From Bacillota bacterium (GTDB taxonomy: Bacteria; Bacillota; Clostridia; Christensenellales; Aristaeellaceae), in the NCBI GenBank assembly GCA_023415145.1, contig JAEZLW010000040.1, forward strand, positions 1 through 14,763: a stretch of DNA of 14,763 nucleotides, written 5' to 3'. The position numbers and the translations under genes are program-made. How positions within the stretch are numbered: position 1 is the stretch's first letter; every line of letters begins with the position of its first letter. Below the pieces are notes generated by a model. The model was not told where the DNA came from. It made no database searches and was given only the letters and a program-made list of their open reading frames with translations. This document shows positions 6,557-14,763 of this stretch, in pieces.

Positions 6557-7456
6557 TCAAAAAGTATCACCGCCCACCATTGCCCGAAAGGCAATGCTGT
6601 TTGATTGGCGGTGGGCTATGCCCATAAAAGCGCCTTGCAGATACACTCTCAGGGGCACATTTTCCGCTACACCCTCAAGGTTTTCAAAGGCGGAAAGCCG
6701 CATTTTACCCCCGTTGCTGCAAACGCCTGCCAGTTCTTTGGGTACATCGGCCCGTGGAAGATGCATAAGCGGCATATCCATGGAAAGCAGGCAATCGGCC
6801 AGACATCCCTCATCCTTTTTACGCTGCAATTCCTCCAGCGTGAAGGCGGTATCCAATGTGAACGCACCGCTTTGCGTGCGAAGCAGAAACCGCATATGGG
6901 CGGGACAACCCAGTGCCTTTCCCATGTCATGGCACAGCGTGCGCACATACGTGCCCTTTCCGCAGCGGATAAAAAGCATCATGCCATGGTTTTGCGTCTC
7001 CCGGCCAGGAATGATTTCCTCCACCAGGATAGGGCGGGGATCCCCCTGTACCATAATGCCTTTCCGGGCCAGATCATAGAGCCTCTGCCCATCCCGCTTG
7101 ATGGCCGAAAAGCTGGGAGGCGTCTGCCATATTTCCCCTGTAAAGCATGGCAATACCGACCGTACATCGTCTATAGAAGGAAAGTTTTCACCTTGCTCTG
7201 TGACGCGTCCCTGCGCATCCTGTGTGTCTGTTGCCGTACCGAAGGCAATCTCCGCCACATAGGACTTGCGCTTGTCCACCAGATAATCAAACAGCCGGGT
7301 GGCTTTCCCTGCCATCACCGGCAGGATGCCTGCCGCTTGCGGATCCAGCGTGCCGGCATGACCTGCCTTTTCCCCGTTTATCAGGCGGCGCACAGCCCCG
7401 ACCACCTGGCTGGAGGTCATGCCCGGCGGCTTCAATACATTGAAAAACCCGTTCAT
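6557..7456 (-). CDS. truB: tRNA pseudouridine(55) synthase
   Basis: A 299-residue protein starting MNGFFNVLKPPGMTSSQVV. The TruB motif GHAGTLDPQAAGILPV holds the catalytic aspartate D38; further family strings are KSYVAEIAFGTATDTQDAQG, QTPPSFSAIKRDGQRLYDLAR and RCGKGTYVRTLCHDMG. It makes pseudouridine at position 55 in the T-loop of tRNAs. The start overlaps the nrnA stop by 4 bp (ATGA), implying translational coupling. The last 20 codons lie in an unusually strong inverted repeat (6572-6616). The C-terminal extension is of ordinary length for Firmicutes. Confidence 0.97.
   Translation of the reverse strand: MNGFFNVLKPPGMTSSQVVGAVRRLINGEKAGHAGTLDPQAAGILPVMAGKATRLFDYLVDKRKSYVAEIAFGTATDTQDAQGRVTEQGENFPSIDDVRSVLPCFTGEIWQTPPSFSAIKRDGQRLYDLARKGIMVQGDPRPILVEEIIPGRETQNHGMMLFIRCGKGTYVRTLCHDMGKALGCPAHMRFLLRTQSGAFTLDTAFTLEELQRKKDEGCLADCLLSMDMPLMHLPRADVPKELAGVCSNGGKMRLSAFENLEGVAENVPLRVYLQGAFMGIAHRQSNSIAFRAMVGGDTF
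6572..6616 (-). other. Nested inverted repeat in the 3' end of truB
   Basis: GCCCACC (6572-6578) pairs perfectly with GGTGGGC (6610-6616), enclosing ATTGCC/GGCAAT (6579-6584 with 6590-6595). On the minus strand the structure is followed after a few bases by a run of five T (6559-6563), at the truB stop codon. It may act as a weak terminator or pause site before ribF, but it also codes for the end of TruB. Confidence 0.35.
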
Positions 7457-8430
7457 GGCTGACCGTCCTCAAGACTTTTCTCCATGGCCGAGACCATGAT
7501 CTCCACTGCTTGCGCAAGCCCATGGTTCATGGTGCAGCCCGCCGCCAGGGCATGGCCGCCGCCTCCGAACTGTGCGGCCAGCCGCGCTACATTGCAGCCT
7601 TCCACGGCCCGAAGGCTGAACTTGGTTCCCGATTCCACTTCTCTTGCCAGAAAAGTCATACTGACACCGGTGATGTCAATGCCGAAATTGACAACAGCCT
7701 CCACATGCTCGCCCTTTGCACCGCATGCCAGAAGGTCTGCCTGTCGAAGCTGCATGCCAGTAATCTGCCCGCTATGATAAAAGGTGAGGGTGGATAAAGC
7801 GCGTGCCAGTACCAATACCTGCTCCCGGCTGCGCTCCCGAAACAGTATGCGGTTCAGCCTGGCGATAGGCAGGCCGTAGGCCATCAGTTCCCCTATGACA
7901 TGGAAAGCATCAGCGGTGGTATTGTCAAAGCTGAAATTGCCCGTATCCATGGCAATGGCCGCATACAGGCAGGTGGCAATGTCCGCATCCAAATCCACGT
8001 CCAGGCTGCGGATCAGTTCATACATGAGCAAGCCTGTAGCGCTGGCCTGCGCCGAGACCACATTCATATCGGCGTAATTGGGATTGGTGCCGTGATGGTC
8101 GATTTGCATGGTACGCCCGGCCGCAAAAAACAAAGGCGCGCACTCGCCCAGGCGGTTACGGTCCGCCACGTCCACAGCGATGGCCAGATCAAAGCTTTCG
8201 CCGTTCAATTGGGCCGGCTTTAGAATCTTGCCCGCGCCTTGTAAAAGCATCAGCAATTGAGGCACATCATCGGCGCATACGGCTTCCACCTGCTTGCCCA
8301 TCTTCATAAGCGCGGCCCGCAAAGCCAAAGCGCTGCCGATGGTGTCACCATCCGGCGATACGTGTGTGCACAAAAGAATGCGCCCGGCCTCACGGATAAA
8401 AGACAGCAGGGACTCCGGAAAGCTATTCAT
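7453..8430 (-). CDS. nrnA: DHH/DHHA1 phosphoesterase, NrnA-type nanoRNase / pAp phosphatase
   Basis: A 325-residue protein. The DHH domain shows HVSPDGDTIGS (H23, D27, D29), AVDVADRNRLGE (D87), the name-giving D111-H112-H113 (in IDHHGTNPNYAD) and AIAMDTGNFSFDNTT; the DHHA1 domain ends with GGGGHALAAG (289-298). NrnA enzymes degrade 2-5 nt RNA and dephosphorylate 3'-phosphoadenosine 5'-phosphate, using Mn2+. This completes RNA decay alongside PNPase. The start at 8430 overlaps the rbfA stop by 8 bp; it has only a distant GAGGAAG. An in-frame ATG at 8457 has GGAAGGA at better spacing and would add nine residues, so the start is uncertain. It sits between rbfA and truB, as is common in Clostridia. 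Confidence 0.93.
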   Translation of the reverse strand: MNSFPESLLSFIREAGRILLCTHVSPDGDTIGSALALRAALMKMGKQVEAVCADDVPQLLMLLQGAGKILKPAQLNGESFDLAIAVDVADRNRLGECAPLFFAAGRTMQIDHHGTNPNYADMNVVSAQASATGLLMYELIRSLDVDLDADIATCLYAAIAMDTGNFSFDNTTADAFHVIGELMAYGLPIARLNRILFRERSREQVLVLARALSTLTFYHSGQITGMQLRQADLLACGAKGEHVEAVVNFGIDITGVSMTFLAREVESGTKFSLRAVEGCNVARLAAQFGGGGHALAAGCTMNHGLAQAVEIMVSAMEKSLEDGQP

Positions 8431-8824
8431 CTGCACCGGATGGTTCTTCCTCATCTGTGTCGTTTCCTTCCACTTCCTTGGCACGAACCTTACTGAGCAC
8501 ATCCGCGATATGTACGCCATAGGCAATGTTTTGATCCAGTTGGAATATGATCTCAGGCGTGTAGCGGATGACCATGTTCTTACCCAGTTCCCTGCGTACA
8601 AACCCCGCCGCGCCTTTGAGCGCTGCCATCACGCCTGCCGCCTTGTCTTCCTCAAGAATGCTGACATAGATCTTGGCATAACGCAGGTCACGGGTCACCT
8701 CGGCACGTGTTACGCTGAAGGTTCCGGTAATCCTGGGATCACTGAGCTGGTTGCGGATGATCTGGTCCACCTCCCGGCGAACCTGATCGGATATGCGGTC
8801 GCTGCGATGAAAACTCACTGTCAT
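8423..8824 (-). CDS. rbfA: 30S ribosome-binding factor A
   Basis: A 133-residue protein with RbfA features: RSDRISDQVRREVDQIIRNQ at the N-terminus, DPRITGTFSVTRAEVTRDLRYAKIYVSIL and a KH-like fold through RRELGKNMVIRYTPEIIFQLD. The tail is acidic (DTDEEEPSGADE). It binds the 30S subunit during late 16S rRNA maturation and is needed for growth in the cold in model species. The start at 8824 follows AAGGCAAGGG; the longer frame from 8878 would begin inside the terminator palindrome downstream of infB, so I reject it. The stop overlaps the nrnA start by 8 bp. Confidence 0.95.
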   Translation of the reverse strand: MTVSFHRSDRISDQVRREVDQIIRNQLSDPRITGTFSVTRAEVTRDLRYAKIYVSILEEDKAAGVMAALKGAAGFVRRELGKNMVIRYTPEIIFQLDQNIAYGVHIADVLSKVRAKEVEGNDTDEEEPSGADE

Positions 8825-8858
8825 TCCCTTGCCTTTCTGGGGTCCTAAGCCATAGGAG

Positions 8859-8891
8859 AAAAATCGGGAAAATGACATGTCATTTTCCCGA
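8859..8891 (-). terminator. Intrinsic terminator or attenuator between infB and rbfA
   Basis: Positions 8864-8891 are a perfect 28-bp palindrome (half-site TCGGGAAAATGACA). As RNA it folds into a 12-bp stem with a CATG loop, followed on the minus strand by five T (8863-8859). It begins 6 nt after the infB stop codon. This is the best-formed terminator on the minus strand here, yet rbfA, nrnA, truB and ribF lie beyond it with no clear promoter between, so partial read-through is likely. Confidence 0.8.
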
Positions 8892-8897
8892 AGACGC

Positions 8898-11951
<3,054 letters not shown>

Positions 11952-12022
11952 GAAACGCTTGCACCCCCGCATTTAATCCATACAAGAAAGTAAGAAACCA
12001 TAAGACTATGAATCCATGAATA

Positions 12023-12355
12023 TCAATTGTTCTCCATGTCTTTCCCCCAGCATTCCAACGCCTTTGCGGCAAGGCCTCCCGGAGACAGCACCATGGCCAT
12101 GCGCCCTGGCTTGCCGACAGCTCTTTGCAGCATTTCCGGCGGAAGCTTCACAAGGGGCACCCGGTGGTGGGCACATGCATCAGTGAACCGTTTGACTGCG
12201 TTCTCCGATGCCGCGCTGTCCAGCATCGCTACAGCAGCCTTGCCCGCCCGTATGGCCGCAACGCAGGCGCTTTCACCTGTTACAGCCTGGCCTGCCCGCA
12301 CTGCCAGGCCAATATAGCCGGCCATCCTGTCAAAATCGGGCAATGCCTCTGTCAT
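12023..12355 (-). CDS. ylxQ: L7Ae-family RNA-binding protein YlxQ
   Basis: A 110-residue protein of the L7Ae/L30e/Gadd45 fold: MAGYIGLAVRAGQAVTGESACVAAIRAGKAAVAMLDSAASENAVKRF is the core pattern, with a variable C-terminal helix. Members bind kink-turn RNA; the role of YlxQ itself is not settled. Its start overlaps the rnpM stop by 4 bp (ATGA), so translation is probably coupled. The position between ylxR/rnpM and infB is the standard Firmicutes arrangement and supports the assignment as strongly as the sequence does. Confidence 0.88.
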   Translation of the reverse strand: MTEALPDFDRMAGYIGLAVRAGQAVTGESACVAAIRAGKAAVAMLDSAASENAVKRFTDACAHHRVPLVKLPPEMLQRAVGKPGRMAMVLSPGGLAAKALECWGKDMENN

Positions 12356-12663
12356 GTCGCTTCTTCCTCCGGTTCGGGCGGTTCGGGCGGTGCTGGTGGC
12401 AGGTTTTCCAGCATCGTGCGCAGCTGCGCCACCACATCATCCTCCAGCTTGTGCTCCAGGGCCCTGTCCAATTGCTTTTGCTTGATGGCCTTTGCCAAAC
12501 AATTTTGACTGCGGCACACATACGCGCCGCGGCCGGGCAGCTTGCCCGTATTGTCCAGGGCTATTTCCCCCGTGGGACGCTTGACCACCCGGATCAGCTC
12601 TTTCTTGGGCTTCATCTCGCGGCAGCCTACGCACATGCGCATGGGGATCTTCCGAGGCTTCAT
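12352..12663 (-). CDS. rnpM: YlxR-family protein, RNase P modulator RnpM
   Basis: A 103-residue basic protein with the DUF448/YlxR signature: RMCVGCREMKPKKELIRVV, then LPGRGAYVCRSQNCLAKAIKQKQLDRAL. The GRGAYVC loop and neighbouring basic residues form the RNA-binding face in the family. YlxR of Bacillus subtilis has been reported to bind RNase P RNA and modulate its activity, hence the name RnpM. The C-terminus here is an acidic Pro/Glu stretch (PPAPPEPPEPEEEAT), which is less conserved. AAAGGAG lies 7 nt before the ATG. It starts 15 bp after the nusA stop and overlaps ylxQ by 4 bp. Confidence 0.93.
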   Translation of the reverse strand: MKPRKIPMRMCVGCREMKPKKELIRVVKRPTGEIALDNTGKLPGRGAYVCRSQNCLAKAIKQKQLDRALEHKLEDDVVAQLRTMLENLPPAPPEPPEPEEEAT

Positions 12664-12678
12664 GGCACCGCTCCTTTG

Positions 12679-13818
12679 TTACAGGGTATCGTCGTCATCC
12701 AAGGGCTCAAGCAGCTCCTCCTCGAAGGGAGGCACCTCTTCCATGGGCAGGGCCATCAGTTCCGCCGCCTGGGACTGGGATTTGATGTCGATCTTCCAGC
12801 CTGTCAGCTTTGCGGCCAGGCGGGCGTTTTGCCCCTCCTTGCCGATGGCAAGGGATAGCTGGTTGTCCGGCACAACAACACGGCAGGCCTTCTCCCGCTC
12901 CGCCACAAACACGCTTAATACGTGGGCAGGGTTCAGGGCATTGGCCACGAACTCCGCGGGGTCCGGCGACCACTTGATGATGTCGATCTTTTCATTTTTC
13001 AGTTCCTCCACCACTTTGTCCACACGGTTGCCCCGCTGGCCCACGCAGGCGCCTACGGGATCGATTACCGCATCGGATGAGGAAACAGCCATTTTTGTGC
13101 GGCTACCAGCCTCGCGGGCGATGGACTTGATCTGTACGACGCCCGCGGCGATCTCAGGCACTTCCATTTCAAACAAGCGCTTGACAAGCCCTGGATGGAT
13201 ACGGCTGACCCGAACCTGCGGGCCGCGGATGCCCTCGTGGCCGCTGCGCTGCACCTGCAGTACATAGACCTTGATGTGGTCATTTACATGGTATTCCTCA
13301 TTGGGCATGAATTCGCCGGCTTCCAGCACGCCCTCGGTACGGCCCAGTTCCACATAGACGGCCTTGTTTTCCACCCGCTGCACAATAGCGGTGAGAATTT
13401 CGTTTTCTTTCTCAATAAACTCCTCGTACACCTTGCCGCGCTCGGCTTCTCTGATGCGCTGTACAATCACCTGCTTGGCCGCCTGGGCGGCTACCCGCAA
13501 AAAACCCTGGGGCGTTACATCCACCTCGGCGATATCGCCCAACTGATAATCAGCGCGGATGCGGTGGGCTTCCGCCAGCGAAATCTGATTGTTCGGCTCC
13601 TCTACCTGCTCCACCACCACTTTGCGGGCCAGCACCTGCTCGTGCCCGGTGGTGCGGTTGATATGAACGCTGAGGTTGGCCGGAACCGGCGTATTTTTGG
13701 GCATGTTCTTTTTGTAGGCCGTTTTCATGGCCTCTTCAATAGTGGAAAACAGCATTTCCTCGTCGATGCCCTTTTCCCTGGCCAGCGCCCTTGCCGCTTC
13801 AACGATTTCTGATTTCAT
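12679..13818 (-). CDS. nusA: Transcription termination/antitermination factor NusA
   Basis: A 379-residue protein: the N-terminal RNA polymerase-binding domain (MKSEIVEAARALAREKGIDEEMLF onward), an S1 domain (about 130-200), then two KH domains with DPVGACVGQRGNRVDKVVEEL and AIGKEGQNARLAAKLTGWKIDIKS. It ends in an acidic tail (EEELLEPLDDDDTL) and lacks the two C-terminal acidic repeats of Escherichia coli NusA, as is normal in Firmicutes. NusA promotes pausing and hairpin-dependent termination, so it could act on the terminator-like hairpins of its own operon (inference). The start at 13818 fits homologues; an ATG at 13827 lies closer to GGAAGG and is a real alternative. It follows rimP by 42 bp. 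Confidence 0.97.
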   Translation of the reverse strand: MKSEIVEAARALAREKGIDEEMLFSTIEEAMKTAYKKNMPKNTPVPANLSVHINRTTGHEQVLARKVVVEQVEEPNNQISLAEAHRIRADYQLGDIAEVDVTPQGFLRVAAQAAKQVIVQRIREAERGKVYEEFIEKENEILTAIVQRVENKAVYVELGRTEGVLEAGEFMPNEEYHVNDHIKVYVLQVQRSGHEGIRGPQVRVSRIHPGLVKRLFEMEVPEIAAGVVQIKSIAREAGSRTKMAVSSSDAVIDPVGACVGQRGNRVDKVVEELKNEKIDIIKWSPDPAEFVANALNPAHVLSVFVAEREKACRVVVPDNQLSLAIGKEGQNARLAAKLTGWKIDIKSQSQAAELMALPMEEVPPFEEELLEPLDDDDTL

Positions 13819-13860
13819 GGGATGCATTCCGCCTTCCATTGGTAATAATGATCAATCTTT

Positions 13861-14340
13861 TCACTCGCCCAATTCCACGTCGTCAATCCCCTCCAGGGAT
13901 ATAAGACGCTTCACAACTGCGATGGATTTTTGAGGAAACTCCCTTCGGCCCTGCGCCGTATCCAGCAGCACCAGGCCGTCTTGAAGGCCGGCAAGCGTGC
14001 CCTGGTAACTCTTTTTTCCATCCAGGGGCTTAAACAGGCGGACCTCCACCTCTTCCCCCTCGTTGCGGCGAAAATCCTCCGGGGTCTTGATGGGCCTGTC
14101 GAGCCCGGGAGAGCAAACTTCAAGGAAATCATAGTCCAGGTGCTCGATGAGCGGCTGTACCCTGCGGTGGAAGGTTTCGCAGTCGGTAAGCGTAATGCCT
14201 TCCGGCTTATCCAGGTAGATGCGCAGGTACTTTCCCGCAGGCTCCTTCTCAAGAGCAACCTCCACCAGTTCGTATCCCAGTTCTTCCGAAAGCTTTTTGC
14301 TGATGGGAAGCGCGGCGGCGGCAATATCTCCTTTGCTCAT
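13861..14340 (-). CDS. rimP: Ribosome maturation factor RimP
   Basis: A 159-residue protein with both RimP domains: the N-terminal domain (ELGYELVEVALEKEPAGKYLRIYLDKPEGITLTDCETFHRRV, ending with the family string DYDFLEVCSPGLDRP) and the C-terminal SH3-like domain (GEEVEVRLFKPLDGKKSYQGTLAGL). It binds the 30S subunit and helps early assembly around S12 and S19. The start at 14340 has AAGGAG (14346-14351) 5 nt upstream, and a 5-bp hairpin (CCGCT/AGCGG, 14356-14368) just before that. It is the first gene of the nusA operon. Confidence 0.95.
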   Translation of the reverse strand: MSKGDIAAAALPISKKLSEELGYELVEVALEKEPAGKYLRIYLDKPEGITLTDCETFHRRVQPLIEHLDYDFLEVCSPGLDRPIKTPEDFRRNEGEEVEVRLFKPLDGKKSYQGTLAGLQDGLVLLDTAQGRREFPQKSIAVVKRLISLEGIDDVELGE

Positions 14341-14613
14341 GGTCTCTCCTTGCAGCCGCTGAAAGCGGGCACGTTGTCATGGAGCGAAAGACATTTTGGC
14401 AACAAAAAAAGTGGACCCTTATTGCTTATTGTTCCATCCACAAAAAACGTGATTCCGCCTGTCTCAGGTCTTCCTTAGGCACCCTGCCCGGAAAACCATG
14501 AACGAAACAAGCTGCCTCTCGCAAATTGAAAGATAGAATCAAGCAATACCCACTCTTTCGATTACACCCTTCTTTCAACAAAGTCATGTTGGTAATTTGT
14601 CTGCCTGCATTTC
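14341..14613 (-). promoter_or_regulatory. Long 5' leader of the rimP-nusA operon with a terminator-like hairpin
   Basis: About 265 nt lie between the promoter and rimP with no supported gene. On the minus strand GTGGA (14437-14441) can pair with TCCAC (14411-14415), followed at once by seven T (14404-14410), which resembles an attenuator, although the stem is only 5 bp with a 21-nt loop. A 53-codon frame (14426-14587) without a ribosome-binding site ends within the loop of this hairpin. I see no T-box, tRNA or known riboswitch. Confidence 0.4.
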
Positions 14614-14642
14614 AGTATACCATGGCTGGAAGGAGAATACAA
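14614..14642 (-). promoter_or_regulatory. Promoter of the rimP-nusA-infB operon
   Basis: On the minus strand TTGTAT (14637-14642) and TATACT (14614-14619) are separated by exactly 17 bp, and TGG before the -10 gives an extended -10. The -10 matches consensus at 5/6; the -35 only at 3/6, which the extended -10 would offset. Transcription should start near 14607. Confidence 0.75.
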
Positions 14643-14698
14643 GAGTAAAAACAAAGGAATTGTGCGGTTTTCGGGACAAAGACCACTTTGGACATGGC

Positions 14699-14763
14699 GG
14701 GGGGGTTTATTTTTAAAAAAAAACCCAACCCCCCCCCCCCCCCCAAAAAAAACAAACAAAAAA
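14699..14763. other. Low-complexity homopolymer tract at the sequence end (probable assembly artefact)
   Basis: The last 65 bases are made of runs: seven G, T-rich then nine A, 16 C, eight A, then A with single C. No genomic feature here resembles it, and it lies exactly at the end of the sequence. It most likely reflects a contig end built from poor reads. Confidence 0.7.

Noticed and set aside
14426..14587. 53-codon frame in the rimP leader as a real gene
   Set aside because: No ribosome-binding site before its ATG and no recognisable pattern; kept only as part of the leader finding.
14562..14759. 65-codon minus-strand open frame at the right end
   Set aside because: It starts inside the homopolymer tract, translates to poly-Gly/Phe, and overlaps the operon promoter.

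Overview
This window is a block of core housekeeping genes from a Gram-positive bacterium of the Firmicutes (Bacillota), most likely an anaerobic Clostridia-type lineage. The evidence is gene order: rimP-nusA-rnpM(ylxR)-ylxQ-infB-rbfA-nrnA-truB-ribF, then rpsO-pnp and an M16 peptidase gene, with AAGGAG-type ribosome-binding sites and a NusA that ends after its KH domains. Genus cannot be set from the sequence alone. The DNA is moderately GC-rich, which explains the many long open frames antisense to pnp and infB.

Layout. The only plus-strand gene is the 3' end of a CorA-type metal transporter (1-384), cut by the window edge. It converges on everything else, which lies on the minus strand and is described here in transcription order (right to left). 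A sigma-70-type promoter with an extended -10 (14614-14642) and a leader of about 265 nt precede rimP, nusA, rnpM, ylxQ and infB. A 28-bp perfect palindrome followed by a T run, an intrinsic terminator by appearance, sits between infB and rbfA. Then come rbfA, nrnA, truB and ribF, with start/stop overlaps at rbfA-nrnA and nrnA-truB. A second strong promoter (5405-5433) drives rpsO through a structured leader. pnp follows after a 275-bp spacer full of hairpins. After pnp there is a 410-bp spacer holding a structured repeat-like element and a probable terminator. Last are an M16 zinc peptidase gene and a short gene for an all-alpha dimeric-type dUTPase.

How the genes work together. The set joins transcription elongation and antitermination (NusA), ribosome assembly and initiation (RimP, RbfA, IF2, S15), RNA modification and turnover (TruB, RnpM, NrnA, PNPase) and flavin cofactor synthesis (RibF). 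NrnA would finish degrading the short oligonucleotides left by exonucleases. This is a conserved growth-linked cluster.

I found no mobile element with a transposase, no CRISPR array, no defence system and no tRNA or rRNA gene. The points worth a second look are regulatory or structural: the terminator inside the operon, the rpsO and pnp leaders, the rimP leader, a 226-bp element bounded by inverted repeats, an inverted pair of dispersed-type repeats around the corA terminator, and 42-bp tandem repeats inside infB. The last 65 bases are homopolymer-rich and look like a contig-end artefact.
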